Shown: piece after piece, positions 17,509 to 28,016 of the stretch
How the letters are laid out: each line of letters opens with the position of its first letter
How positions within the stretch are numbered: position 1 is the stretch's first letter
Assembly: GCA_002346645.1 (NCBI GenBank)
Contig: DEAD01000002.1
Coordinates: 86,809-150,808, forward strand
DNA from: Dehalococcoidia bacterium UBA2991
GTDB taxonomy: Bacteria; Chloroflexota; Dehalococcoidia; Tepidiformales; Tepidiformaceae
Reading direction: 5' to 3'
Length of the DNA stretch: 64,000 nt
Translations under genes and position numbers: made by a program
The notes under the pieces: model-generated
Seen by the model: only the letters and a program-made list of their open reading frames with translations
The model's database searches: none
What the model was told of the DNA's origin: nothing

Positions 17509-18381
17509 GTGATTCCAGACACCTCCCGCCTCTCAACTCAAACCCATCCGGCGCCCCCGTTAACCGTGAGGGGACGAACTTTCGAGTGGGGCACACGCAC
17601 CTACTTGATGGCTATCGTTAACGTCACCCCTGACTCTTTCAGTGGCGATGGGCTCAACGATGACATTGCCGCAGCAGCCGTGCTCGCAAGACAGTTTGAG
17701 AGAGAAGGGGCAGACATTATCGATGTGGGAGCAGAATCGACCCGCCCAAATGCTGATCCGATAACACCCGCTGAAGAAACCGCAAGGGCGCTGCCTGCTA
17801 TCAGAGCTATCCGCAAGGTTGTTGACCTCCCCATCTCCATCGACACCCAGCATGCACAGGTGGCGGAAGCTGCCTTGGAATCAGGTGCAGACATCGTCAA
17901 TGACATAAATGGACTTCGGGGGGATCCAGGTATGGCAAGCATAGTGGCGTCGCGAGGATGCGCACTTGTGGCAATGCATAACCAGCGAGGACGCAAACCA
18001 GGCGACGTGGTAACAAATACCCTGTCGGGATGGAAAGAAAGCCTCCGCATCGCGGAAAAGGCGGGCATCCTAAGAGACCAAATTATCGTCGACCCTGGGT
18101 TCGGGTTCGGCTGGACACCAGAGGAAAACCTCCAGCTAGTCCAACGCCTAGATGAATTACTAATCTCAAATCTGCCTTTACTGCTCGGGCCATCTCGGAA
18201 GTCCACCCTCGGTCTTATTCTCGATTCCGCCGTCGAAGATCGCCTGGAGGGCACCAGCGCCACCGTAGCTATAGCCATCGCAAAAGGAGTCGACATCGTT
18301 CGAGTACACGACATCGCTGAGGTTCGGAAGGTGGCAGCAGTAGCTGATGCCATCAGCCGAGGGAGGTGGCAATCGCCATGA
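17509..18381 (+). CDS. folP: Dihydropteroate synthase
   Basis: A 290-residue TIM-barrel enzyme that joins 6-hydroxymethyl-dihydropterin diphosphate with p-aminobenzoate. Signature MAIVNVTPDSFSGDG (pterin/diphosphate site) and DVGAESTRP are present, then PISIDTQ and GPSRKSTLG. The GTG at 17509 with AGGAGG 6 nt before it is chosen; an earlier in-frame ATG lies inside the JAMM gene. It overlaps folK by 4 bp (ATGA), so the two consecutive folate enzymes are co-translated. Confidence 0.96.
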   Translation: MIPDTSRLSTQTHPAPPLTVRGRTFEWGTRTYLMAIVNVTPDSFSGDGLNDDIAAAAVLARQFEREGADIIDVGAESTRPNADPITPAEETARALPAIRAIRKVVDLPISIDTQHAQVAEAALESGADIVNDINGLRGDPGMASIVASRGCALVAMHNQRGRKPGDVVTNTLSGWKESLRIAEKAGILRDQIIVDPGFGFGWTPEENLQLVQRLDELLISNLPLLLGPSRKSTLGLILDSAVEDRLEGTSATVAIAIAKGVDIVRVHDIAEVRKVAAVADAISRGRWQSP

Positions 18382-18872
18382 GGGAAGCGATCTTGGCGCT
18401 GGGGTCTAACCTGGGTGATCGAGCAGCAAACCTGCAGGGTGCTGTGGATCTGCTTTTTGCAGAAGGAGTACGCACAGTACTTACCTCCTCGGTCTGGGAA
18501 ACACCTCCAATGCCAACTGATCAACCCCGTTATCTGAACGCCACTGTAACTACTGAAACAGCCCTGGTAGCGGAGGAATTGCTTTTGATAGCGAAGGAAG
18601 TGGAATACTTATTGGGTCGACGTCCTTCAAAGCGATGGGGGGCACGCCCTATCGATATCGACGTTCTTTTCTATGGTGAGAGCACCATCGCTAGTGACAC
18701 CCTAAAAGTGCCCCATCCCATGCTTACAGAGCGAGCGTTCGTTCTTCTACCGCTTAGCGAGGTGGTATCAAAACCCCTGCCAGTGCTAAGAAAGAGCGCC
18801 TCTTCTCTCTTGACAAAGCTCGACACGAGCGGGCATACCCGCACAGGGCTGAGGCTACAGCCCCCCAGTTAG
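18378..18872 (+). CDS. folK: 6-hydroxymethyl-7,8-dihydropterin pyrophosphokinase (HPPK)
   Basis: A 164-residue HPPK that makes the substrate of FolP. LALGSNLGDRAANL at the N-terminus, the LLLIAKEVEYLLGRR stretch and the signature RWGARPIDIDVLFYG are all present, then the C-terminal VPHPMLTERAFVLLPL. The ATG at 18378 overlaps the folP stop and follows GGGAGGTGG; an upstream GTG at 18366 is less fitting. Both act in cytoplasmic folate synthesis. Confidence 0.95.
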   Translation: MREAILALGSNLGDRAANLQGAVDLLFAEGVRTVLTSSVWETPPMPTDQPRYLNATVTTETALVAEELLLIAKEVEYLLGRRPSKRWGARPIDIDVLFYGESTIASDTLKVPHPMLTERAFVLLPLSEVVSKPLPVLRKSASSLLTKLDTSGHTRTGLRLQPPS

Positions 18873-18875
18873 CGT

Positions 18876-19121
18876 TTACACCCAGGGGTGGTCGTCCATG
18901 TGGGAGCCACCGGAAAGCTGAACAGCAGCACCCCAACCTGCAAAAGCAGCAATCCCAAGAAACACAAGAGCCACCGGTGCAAGAAGCCAGCTGGCCCTCA
19001 GTGAAGCACGCGCCGCGGCAATAGCAAGAACAGCTAGCAAAAGCACTCCACCCCCATTGGCAACCTGTGTCCAATGAAGGGGCTCTGGAGAGGATGCGGG
19101 CAGGTATTCAGAAGTGCTCAT
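18876..19121 (-). CDS. Small two-helix membrane protein
   Basis: Not recognised. An 81-residue protein with two hydrophobic segments (about residues 20-42 and 44-65) and a short C-terminal tail ending in DDHPWV with a conserved-looking GGSHMDD stretch. Likely in the cytoplasmic membrane. It overlaps the Trm112-like gene by 4 bp, so it is translated together with it. Nothing else shows its role. Confidence 0.55.
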   Translation of the reverse strand: MSTSEYLPASSPEPLHWTQVANGGGVLLLAVLAIAAARASLRASWLLAPVALVFLGIAAFAGWGAAVQLSGGSHMDDHPWV

Positions 19122-19303
19122 GGCTGGCGCAGCTCCGGAGGAAGGAGGTTAGGGATGCCATCCTCAATGGGATAGGCCTCATCACAGGAACCGCAACCAA
19201 GAGCCCCACTAAGGACCTCACCCTCTTCTTCCTCCGCCACAGTGAGCACCAACTCCCCCTTGCAGAGAGGGCACGCAAGGAGGTCCATCAGATCTGGCCG
19301 CAT
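19118..19303 (-). CDS. Trm112/UPF0434-like zinc-ribbon protein
   Basis: A 61-residue protein of the Trm112 (YcaR/UPF0434) family. It begins with MRPDLMDLLACPLCKG, then has CGSCDEAYPIEDGIPNLLP, giving two CxxC pairs that bind one zinc, and the AYPI-GIP strand of the family. In other lineages Trm112 activates methyltransferases or is a small stand-alone protein. The downstream small membrane gene overlaps by 4 bp. Confidence 0.85.
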   Translation of the reverse strand: MRPDLMDLLACPLCKGELVLTVAEEEEGEVLSGALGCGSCDEAYPIEDGIPNLLPPELRQP

Positions 19304-19369
19304 TCTTTCATTGTACGGAGAGTTGAGGAATCAGTTCCATGAAGCAATCCTCCCTTAGCATATGGGGGC

Positions 19370-19900
19370 GTGAACTGGGTCTCATTGGTCATCGTAGTGA
19401 TCGTGGTGCTGCTCACGTGGCGGGCCTTCCACAGAGGCTTCTTGCGTGAGCTTGTTGGGCTCACAGCCTTGATCCTCGCCGTACCAATAGCAGGCGTGTT
19501 CCACGACGACCTAATCCCAAAAGTGGAACCGCTCGTTGAAAACAGCCTTGCCTCAGCCCTGATCTCATTCTTAGCTATTTTAATTGGCGTAATTCTGGCG
19601 GGGCAGTTAATCAGTTTCCTCCTACGTAGGAGCGTAGACGTTCTCAATCTTGGTGCTGCCGATCGCATTGCAGGGGCGGCATTTGGCTTCCTTCAGGGGG
19701 TCCTGCTTTGCCAAGTATTGCTAATCGCCTTGGTTAACTTCCCAAAGCCCGACGTACTAACCCACATTGACGACTCCCCGATCGCAACCAGGCTGATTGA
19801 GGGAAGCGACTTTGTTCTACCAATCCTTCCCAATGAGTTCGATGAAGCGGTTGAATTATTCATGGAAGGCATTGTTTTACTGGAGCGCATCCCCCTTTAA
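19370..19900 (+). CDS. CvpA-family membrane protein
   Basis: A 176-residue four-helix membrane protein of the CvpA family. The N-terminal WVSLVIVVIVVLLTWRAFHRGFLRELVGL with the helix-turn R-G-F-x-R-E-L is typical, and a later FGFLQGVLLCQVLLI helix agrees. CvpA proteins affect envelope stress and bile or colicin tolerance in others; the role here is unknown. GTG start at 19370. The 258 bp between this gene and ispH (19901-20158) contain no gene that I can support; a promoter for the hopanoid operon is expected there. Confidence 0.85.
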   Translation: MNWVSLVIVVIVVLLTWRAFHRGFLRELVGLTALILAVPIAGVFHDDLIPKVEPLVENSLASALISFLAILIGVILAGQLISFLLRRSVDVLNLGAADRIAGAAFGFLQGVLLCQVLLIALVNFPKPDVLTHIDDSPIATRLIEGSDFVLPILPNEFDEAVELFMEGIVLLERIPL

Positions 19901-20158
19901 ACAATGCCCTTGGATACACGACAGAGGCTTCTGGCCTGGGGTAGTTTCCTCTCAAAGACCCTCCTGGATTAGCAGCTAGGGCTATCTAAACAGAACCTAT
20001 TGGCCACCACGAGTGATTGCCTCTGGGACAAGCGAAACGGGGAGGGGTCACCCTCACAGGAACAAGGGACGAACTCCGATATACACCAGTTCGATCAAAG
20101 GTTGCCTTATACTTTACCGGTACTTTACTTTCGCCCACCGGGTAGAGGGAGGTCAGGT

Positions 20159-21091
20159 ATGGCCGAGATCCTCCGAGCGAGCGAAATGGGTTTTTGCATG
20201 GGAGTGCGACGAGCCGTCCACATCATGGAGGACGAGGCAACCCCCGAGAAACCCATCGCCAGCGCTGGCGAAATAGTGCACAACCCGCATGTCGTAGAGC
20301 AACTAGAGCGAACCGGCGTTCATCAGTTGCCTGGCCCAGATGAGGTAGACGGCAACTTCGGTGCCATCACAGCAGAGAGGGTCGGTACGGGCCGTATCGC
20401 CATTACTGCCCACGGCGTAGGCGAGAGGGTTTTGCGAGATCTTGAGGGCGCAGGGCTCAACATCATCGACACAACCTGCCCTGTGGTCACACGTGCGCAG
20501 AGATATGCACAGAAGTTTGTGCGAGATAACTGGCACGCCCTCATCTTTGGGGATCCCGGCCATAAGGAAGTGCGCGGAATCATCGGGTGGGCACTCGATG
20601 AAGAGGGGCAATCCCGTGTCACTGTCGTCGAGCATGCAGACATCGACCACCTTCGCCAAGTAATCGAGAGTTTCCCGGGCGGCTTCCCCAACAAAATCGG
20701 GGTAATGGCACAAACGACCCACAAAATCGATGATTTTGCTCACTTCGTCGGCAACCTAATGCTGTTGCAGCGAGAGGCAAACTTCGAGATGCACGTGGTC
20801 AATACCCTGTGCCATGCCACAACTGGCCAACAAGCAGCTGCTGCGGAGCTAGCCCACCAGGTAGATGTCATGGTTGTCGTAGGCGGGAAGAAAAGCGCGA
20901 ACACACGCCATCTTCGCCAGGTATGTGAAGCTGAGGGGGCAAGGACATACCACGTTGAGAGCGCCCCTGAGCTCCAGCCAGACTGGTTTGAGGGAGCAGA
21001 GCGAATAGGGCTAACAGCCGGCGCCTCAACCCCCGATCGATCAATTGACGAAGTGGAGGAACGACTCACAGAGCTGGTGGGGACTGCGTGA
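20159..21091 (+). CDS. ispH: 4-hydroxy-3-methylbut-2-enyl diphosphate reductase
   Basis: A 310-residue [4Fe-4S] enzyme giving IPP and DMAPP, the last step of the non-mevalonate isoprenoid pathway. ILRASEMGFCMGVRRAV holds the first cluster Cys; the others are in DTTCPVVTRA and NTLCHATTGQQAA. IVHNPHVVEQL and TAGASTPD are typical. ATG at 20159 with GGGAGG before it is chosen over an in-frame upstream start. It is first of eight genes running into hopanoid synthesis, so isoprenoid supply is built in to that operon. Confidence 0.96.
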   Translation: MAEILRASEMGFCMGVRRAVHIMEDEATPEKPIASAGEIVHNPHVVEQLERTGVHQLPGPDEVDGNFGAITAERVGTGRIAITAHGVGERVLRDLEGAGLNIIDTTCPVVTRAQRYAQKFVRDNWHALIFGDPGHKEVRGIIGWALDEEGQSRVTVVEHADIDHLRQVIESFPGGFPNKIGVMAQTTHKIDDFAHFVGNLMLLQREANFEMHVVNTLCHATTGQQAAAAELAHQVDVMVVVGGKKSANTRHLRQVCEAEGARTYHVESAPELQPDWFEGAERIGLTAGASTPDRSIDEVEERLTELVGTA

Positions 21092-23061
21092 CAGCCTCGA
21101 GTTCCATCCGTCGTGATGCCACTTCTACTGCATCACCTGACGGTGACAGCACCCTCGATATCTGCATTGACCGGGGCATCAAGCACCTTCTCTCTCTGCA
21201 AGCAGAGGAGGGGTACTGGTGGGCAGAACTTGAATCGAACGCAACTATGGCGGCCGAACACCTTTTGTTGGAACGCTACCTCGGCACAAACGATCCGGAA
21301 CGCGAACAGGGGATCATTCACTACCTACTAGAAATGCAGCGCGAGGACGGCTCTTGGCCCGTTTATTGGGACGGCCCTGGTAACGTCAGTATTAGCTGCG
21401 AGGCCTACTTCGCCCTGAAACTTGCGGGAACTGATCCGGAACGAGAGGAGATGGTTAGAGCCCGCAAATTCATTCGCTCCAAAGGAGGCGTGAGCACAAC
21501 CCGCATCTTCACGAAAATCTGGCTAGCACTTTTCGGTCAGTTCGAGTGGTCCGCACTCCCAGCAATGCCCCCCGAGTCGATCCTGATGTCAGTCTCCTCA
21601 CCCCTCAATATCTATATGTTCTCTTCCTGGGCACGAGCTACCATCGTGGCGATCTTGATGGTGTGGGCCTACCAACCAGTTTCACCCATTCCCACTAGCG
21701 CCCACGTCGACGAGCTCTACCTCGAGCCTGAGCACCGCCGCTCCATCAACCTGCGCCGCGATCGCTGGCCCTTTACTTGGCGCAACGCTTTTCTCGTTTT
21801 AAACCGCATTTTGAAGATACATGAGTATTTGCCGTGGAAACCCTTACGAAAGCTTGCACTCCAGAAGTGCGAGCGCTGGCTTATTGAGCACCAGGGAGCC
21901 GATGGGACATGGGGAGGTATTCAACCACCCTCCGTTTACTCATTGATAGCGCTCAAGGCGCATGGCTACTCTATGGACGATCCAGTAATGAAGCAGGGCC
22001 TCAAAGGCTTCCTTGGCGACTTCAGCTTACAGCGGGGTAATACCTTCACCGTGCAACCCTGCCTCTCTCCAATATGGGACACAGCCCTAGCTGTAACAGG
22101 TTTACGAGAGGCAGGAGTTCCCGCAGATGACGAAGCGCTAGTGCAAGCAGGCCAATGGATGCTTAATCATGAAGTACAGAATTTGGGGGACTGGGCCCTA
22201 ACAGTCCCTGGCGTCGAACCAGGCGGGTTCCCCTTCGAGTTTTGCAACGAGCTGTACCCTGACACTGATGACACCGCAGAGGTACTAATCGCCTTACGGC
22301 TACTCAACATGCGAGGCAAGGACGCACCCATTCATCGGGCTAAGAACTGGATGAGAGAAATGCAATCCACCAACGGTGGCTGGGGCGCCTTTGACAAAGA
22401 CAACAACGTCGAACGGGTCACGAAAATCCCATTCGCAGACTTTGGCGCCATTCTCGATCCACCCACAGAGGATGTAACAGCACATGTCTTGGAGGCGTTC
22501 GCTCTCGAGGGAACCCCTCCAAGTGACCAGATGATGCAGCGCGCTATTGGCTACCTGTGGGACACACAGGAGCCAGATGGCTCATGGTGGGGACGCTGGG
22601 GAGTGAACTACATATACGGCCTCGGCGCAGCTGTCCCAGCAATAATCGCCGCTGGAGGCGACCCTACTGATTCCCGCCTACGACAGGCTGTGAAGTGGCT
22701 TACAAAACACCAGCTGCCAGACGGGGGATGGGGAGAAAGCTGCGCGACCTACGAAGACCCCACACTGCGGGGGCAGGGCCCAAGCACAGCTTCGCAGACA
22801 GCATGGGCACTACTAGCGATGCTCGCCCTTGAGCCGCCAGACCACCCCACTATCGAACGAGGCATCCACTACCTAGTTCAGAGCCAAACGGAAGACGGGG
22901 AGTGGATAGAGCCACATTTCACAGGAACCGGCTTTCCAGGAGACTTCATGTTGAAGTACCACCTCTACCGAAACTATTGGCCCCTATGGGCCCTAGGGCG
23001 CTACCGACGTCTGTGCGAGGAAAATCCCATTCACCTGGTCAATACGGACCCTCTCGGATGA
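21088..23061 (+). CDS. shc: Squalene-hopene cyclase
   Basis: A 657-residue cyclase that converts squalene to hopene/hopanol in the membrane. The catalytic DxDD motif is DTDD at residues 392-395 (ELYPDTDDTAEV). Several QW repeats are visible (QEPDGSWWGRWG, LPDGGWGESC, DGTWGG). Length is usual. GTG start overlaps the ispH stop by 4 bp, so it is co-translated. Products are made for membrane ordering and permeability control in bacteria with hopanoids. Confidence 0.97.
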   Translation: MTASSSIRRDATSTASPDGDSTLDICIDRGIKHLLSLQAEEGYWWAELESNATMAAEHLLLERYLGTNDPEREQGIIHYLLEMQREDGSWPVYWDGPGNVSISCEAYFALKLAGTDPEREEMVRARKFIRSKGGVSTTRIFTKIWLALFGQFEWSALPAMPPESILMSVSSPLNIYMFSSWARATIVAILMVWAYQPVSPIPTSAHVDELYLEPEHRRSINLRRDRWPFTWRNAFLVLNRILKIHEYLPWKPLRKLALQKCERWLIEHQGADGTWGGIQPPSVYSLIALKAHGYSMDDPVMKQGLKGFLGDFSLQRGNTFTVQPCLSPIWDTALAVTGLREAGVPADDEALVQAGQWMLNHEVQNLGDWALTVPGVEPGGFPFEFCNELYPDTDDTAEVLIALRLLNMRGKDAPIHRAKNWMREMQSTNGGWGAFDKDNNVERVTKIPFADFGAILDPPTEDVTAHVLEAFALEGTPPSDQMMQRAIGYLWDTQEPDGSWWGRWGVNYIYGLGAAVPAIIAAGGDPTDSRLRQAVKWLTKHQLPDGGWGESCATYEDPTLRGQGPSTASQTAWALLAMLALEPPDHPTIERGIHYLVQSQTEDGEWIEPHFTGTGFPGDFMLKYHLYRNYWPLWALGRYRRLCEENPIHLVNTDPLG

Positions 23062-23951
23062 CCACCAGAAACGACCTACGGCGTTGGCCCGTAGAACGGC
23101 CCACGACCCTGCAAGAGGCCTACGCATGGTGCGAGCGCTATGCCCGACGCCACGACGAAAACTTCACTGTCGTTTCATCTCTATTGCCAAAGAAGCTGCG
23201 TCGCCATTTCTTTGCCGTCTATTCCTTCTCTCGCTATACGGATGACCTTGGGGACGAAGCCGAGGGAGATAAACTCGCACTTCTGGATGCGTGGGAACAG
23301 GACCTTCTTGAGGCAACCACCGGAAACCCCCACAGACCCCTTTTAATTGCCCTTTCCAAGACGATTGAACAATGCGAAATCCCACTGGATCCCTTCCTCC
23401 GGCTGATCGAAGCCAACCGTATTGATCAGCGGATCTCGCGCTTCACCACCTATTCAGACCTGATTAAGTACTGCACCTACTCGGCCACACCCGTAGGGCA
23501 GATGGTATTGGCAGTATTGGGGTATCGAGATGAAGAGCGCATCGCCCTTTCCGACCAGACATGCATAGGGCTCCAGCTTGCTAACTTCTGGCAGGATGTT
23601 TCAGTAGATGTCGACAAGGGTCGTATCTACATTCCCCAGGAGGACCTTGAGCGATTCGGTTGTGACGACCAACAAATTATCGATCGGCGTTTCAATGATC
23701 GTTACCGCGAACTAATGCAATTTCAAGTAACACGTGCACGGGCTTTATTCAGCGAGGGCAAAAAGCTGGAGGCGCGTGTCTCGCGCTCAGTCCGGACTGA
23801 CATCCGGCTGTTCCGGTTGGGAGGGGAAGCTATCCTCAACGCCATCGAGGCGGGCGGGTACGACACGCTCAGCACTCGTCCTCGCGTGACCAAAGCCACA
23901 AAAATACGGTTGGCACTAAATAGCAGCGCTCGTATTGCGCTAGGAATATGA
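23058..23951 (+). CDS. hpnC: Hydroxysqualene synthase HpnC
   Basis: A 297-residue squalene/phytoene-synthase fold protein. The first Asp-rich region is FSRYTDDLGDE (residues about 58-68) and the second is GLQLANFWQDVSVDVDKGRIYIP, both needed for prenyl-diphosphate chemistry. In the hpnCDE route HpnC turns presqualene diphosphate to hydroxysqualene. Assignment as HpnC rather than HpnD rests on order and on the RRHFFAVYSFSRYTDD context. Start ATG at 23058 overlaps the shc stop by 4 bp. Confidence 0.88.
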   Translation: MTTRNDLRRWPVERPTTLQEAYAWCERYARRHDENFTVVSSLLPKKLRRHFFAVYSFSRYTDDLGDEAEGDKLALLDAWEQDLLEATTGNPHRPLLIALSKTIEQCEIPLDPFLRLIEANRIDQRISRFTTYSDLIKYCTYSATPVGQMVLAVLGYRDEERIALSDQTCIGLQLANFWQDVSVDVDKGRIYIPQEDLERFGCDDQQIIDRRFNDRYRELMQFQVTRARALFSEGKKLEARVSRSVRTDIRLFRLGGEAILNAIEAGGYDTLSTRPRVTKATKIRLALNSSARIALGI

Positions 23952-23972
23952 GCTAAAAGGAGGGGGTACATC

Positions 23973-24893
23973 ATGGCGTTCGATGTGTTCAACGAGCTGG
24001 CTGCTCATGCCAACGAGCGCTTTACACCGGATGAAGCCTACGAATGGTGCAGGACCTATACGAAGGACCGAGCATCCAACTTCTACTACGCCTTCACTAT
24101 TCTCCCAGAGGAGAAACGCAATGCTATCTACGCCGCCTACGCTTTCAGTGGATACGTAGACGACATTGCCGACGAGTTGACGGATCGTTCGCGACAAGAG
24201 GAGGAGATTGCACTCGCCCGGCAACGCCTGAATACCTGCTATTCAGGTGAGCGTCAGGGCCCATTGTTCATTGCCCTTGGAGATGCGGTAGACCGCTTCG
24301 CCATGCCCCAAAAACACTTCGAGGAGCTCGTGAATGGGGTGGAGATGGACTTCACAATCAACCGTTACCAGACTTGGACGGATTTGCGCCAGTACTGCTA
24401 CCGCGTGGCCTCAATGGTGGGGCACATCTGCGTTTCCATCTTCGGTGCTAAACCAGATCCCCGAGCGGAAGAATTCGCTACTAGCATGGGGATCGGCTTA
24501 CAGATCGTAAACATCATGCGCGACGTACGAGAGGATGCTGAACGTGGCCGTGTTTACTTCCCCACCGACGAGCTAAAGGCCCATAACCTCACACCAGAGG
24601 ACATCCTGGCCTGCACCTACGACGAGCGCTTCATATCAATGATGGAGGCCCAGGGAGAGCGCGCCCATCGATACTTCCGCCGTGGCCGCCATCTGCTGCC
24701 GTTACTCGACATTCGATCGCGCATGTGTGTGAACGTTTTGCAGGGGGTCTATTTCGAGCTGCTCCAGCAAATCGAGGCTCGTAACTACGATGTTCTTTCT
24801 GAGCGAGTGGGCCTGAGCAGTCGTGAAAAGGCCTCCTCCATCGCACGCCTTTGGGCCTCTGCCGTGTTTCTGCGGCCCCCGCGCTTCGACTGA
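23973..24893 (+). CDS. hpnD: Presqualene diphosphate synthase HpnD
   Basis: A 306-residue member of the same fold. Near the N-terminus is FYYAFTILPEEKRNAIYAAYAF then GYVDDIADEL (first Asp-rich site); the second is GLQIVNIMRDVREDAERGRVYFP. The FYYAF-LP start is the HpnD form, and the enzyme joins two farnesyl diphosphates to presqualene diphosphate. A strong AAAAGGAGGGGG lies before the ATG at 23973. Between hpnC and hpnE, as in other bacteria that make squalene this way. Confidence 0.93.
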   Translation: MAFDVFNELAAHANERFTPDEAYEWCRTYTKDRASNFYYAFTILPEEKRNAIYAAYAFSGYVDDIADELTDRSRQEEEIALARQRLNTCYSGERQGPLFIALGDAVDRFAMPQKHFEELVNGVEMDFTINRYQTWTDLRQYCYRVASMVGHICVSIFGAKPDPRAEEFATSMGIGLQIVNIMRDVREDAERGRVYFPTDELKAHNLTPEDILACTYDERFISMMEAQGERAHRYFRRGRHLLPLLDIRSRMCVNVLQGVYFELLQQIEARNYDVLSERVGLSSREKASSIARLWASAVFLRPPRFD

Positions 24894-24906
24894 AACCGAA
24901 AAAGAC

Positions 24907-26256
<1,350 letters not shown>

Positions 26257-26310
26257 CCTTCCTGGCATTCGCTCCGTATGCTTTGCCACCAACTTCACGG
26301 AGGAAGAGCT

Positions 26311-27336
26311 ATGGGCATTCCCTTGCGTCAGGCATTCGCTGTTAGCCGATACCTGCTGAAGCAGAAATTGCTTCGCAAGGAGCGCTATCCACTGGTACTC
26401 ATGCTGGAGCCGCTCTACCGATGCAACCTGGAATGCGAGGGCTGCGGAAAGATCCAGCACCCGGAAGAGATCTTGGACACTTACCTCTCTCCTGAAGAAT
26501 GCTGGGAAGCCGCCGATGAGTGCGGCGCACCAGTAGTTTCTATCGCTGGAGGGGAGCCCCTCATCCACCCACAGATCGACGAGATTGTCGCGGGGTTGAT
26601 TGAGCGCAAGAAGTTTGTCTACCTATGCACCAACGCAATTCTGCTCGACCGTTGGCTACCGAAGATAAAGCCTTCGCCCTACCTCACCGTTAGCGTCCAT
26701 ATGGATGGGCTGCGAGAGCAACACGACAAGGCAGTAGATCGCGATGGCGTTTTCGACAAAGCAGTAGCTGGCATTCGGAAAGCAAAGGAGCAGGGCTACC
26801 GAGTCAGCACGAATACAACCGTCTTCAACGATAGTTCCCCACAAGAAATGGGGGACCTATTTAACTTCCTGATGGACGACCTAAACGTTGATGGGATGAT
26901 GGTCTCGCCAGGATACGACTATCCGAAAGCACCCAATCAAAGCGTATTTCTAAAACGCCCAGAAATGATCTCGACATTCAATTCGATCCTGGATTCACCT
27001 GACCGACGGCGCTGGCGTTTCTTCCACACACCAGTTTTCCTGGACTTCCTTCAAGGGAAGCGGGCAATGCAGTGCACCGCCTGGGGAAATCCAACACGGA
27101 GCGTCCTGGGTTGGCAAAGGCCTTGTTATCTGATGAACGAAAGCTATGCAAAGAGCTTCGTCGAACTGATCGACGAAACGGAGTGGGAGCGCTACGGCTA
27201 TGGACGCGATGCACGATGCACAAACTGCATGGCACATTGCGGCTATGAAGCTACCGCCGTCGGTGCAACCATGTCGAGCCCGCTGGAGGGAATTCGCGCG
27301 GCGCTCGGCACTATAGGCGGCCGCGGCAGTTCGTGA
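26311..27336 (+). CDS. hpnH: HpnH, radical SAM adenosyl-hopene transferase
   Basis: A 341-residue radical SAM enzyme that adds 5'-deoxyadenosine to diploptene to make adenosylhopane, the first step of side-chain extension. The cluster motif is CNLECEGC (Cys38, Cys42, Cys45; C-x3-C-x2-C), and ISIAGGEPL-like VVSIAGGEPLIHPQI follows. Late Cys residues in CTNCMAHCGYEA look like the extra C-terminal site of HpnH. GGAGGAAG lies 6 nt before the ATG at 26311, so that start is preferred to an earlier one. Confidence 0.95.
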   Translation: MGIPLRQAFAVSRYLLKQKLLRKERYPLVLMLEPLYRCNLECEGCGKIQHPEEILDTYLSPEECWEAADECGAPVVSIAGGEPLIHPQIDEIVAGLIERKKFVYLCTNAILLDRWLPKIKPSPYLTVSVHMDGLREQHDKAVDRDGVFDKAVAGIRKAKEQGYRVSTNTTVFNDSSPQEMGDLFNFLMDDLNVDGMMVSPGYDYPKAPNQSVFLKRPEMISTFNSILDSPDRRRWRFFHTPVFLDFLQGKRAMQCTAWGNPTRSVLGWQRPCYLMNESYAKSFVELIDETEWERYGYGRDARCTNCMAHCGYEATAVGATMSSPLEGIRAALGTIGGRGSS

Positions 27337-28016
27337 GCCTAGCGATCGTCGCACCTACGACACGCGAGGCACGCGCAGTCGGCCCGGAGTGCCAAGTAAC
27401 TGGAACAGGTAAGCAGGGCGAGCAAAGACTGGCAGAGATCCTACGGGAGCAAAAGCCCACCACAGTTCTCATTACCGGCCTCTGTGGAGGTCTTGATCCC
27501 TCCCTTGGTCCCGGTGACCTGATCCTAGCGAGGGAAGTCTTCCAAGAGGACGGCGTCGGGCTAAAGCCTCCCGAAATGACCGTGACCAGCGCTCGCCGAG
27601 CTCTGCGGAAGGGAAAGACAAGATTCGTTTGCTCCGGGCTGGTAACAGTGGAAGCGCCAGCGGCCACCCCTGGTACTAAACTTGAACTATGGAACATTCA
27701 CGGAGCAGCAGGGGTAGATATGGAGACCGCCTCCTTCGCCCGAGTGGCAATGGAGCAGGGAGTGGACTGGATCGCCTTACGGGCGGTAATCGATCCAGCA
27801 GCGATGTCATTACCTCGCACGATCCACGACTGGAATGGCCAGGAAAGTGATCTGGCAATTGCCCTACGGCTCGCCCGACAACCGCATAACTGGCTCGCTA
27901 GTGGGCGACTCCTCATTTCACTGCGGTCGGCGTTGAAGTCCCTACGACTGGGCACACCCATAGTTGCGCGGGTGGCCCGAGATACAGTACCGCTAGGCGA
28001 TGACCTGCTAGCCTGA
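27333..28016 (+). CDS. hpnG: HpnG-like nucleoside phosphorylase
   Basis: A 227-residue purine-nucleoside-phosphorylase fold protein. It has VLITGLCGGLDPSLGPGDLILA and AAGVDMETASFARVA, the ME-T/S motif of the family. In hopanoid bacteria HpnG removes adenine from adenosylhopane to give ribosylhopane. The GTG start overlaps the hpnH stop by 4 bp (GTGA), which supports that pairing. It could also be a general phosphorylase, but its place argues for HpnG. Confidence 0.88.
   Translation: MSLAIVAPTTREARAVGPECQVTGTGKQGEQRLAEILREQKPTTVLITGLCGGLDPSLGPGDLILAREVFQEDGVGLKPPEMTVTSARRALRKGKTRFVCSGLVTVEAPAATPGTKLELWNIHGAAGVDMETASFARVAMEQGVDWIALRAVIDPAAMSLPRTIHDWNGQESDLAIALRLARQPHNWLASGRLLISLRSALKSLRLGTPIVARVARDTVPLGDDLLA

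Noticed and set aside
17601..18524. 307-residue minus-strand frame inside folP
   Set aside because: folP on the plus strand has all signature motifs; the minus frame has no family features.
19901..20158. Upstream extension of ispH from 20000
   Set aside because: The conserved IspH N-terminus begins right after the ATG at 20159, which has a strong Shine-Dalgarno; the extension shows no family features.
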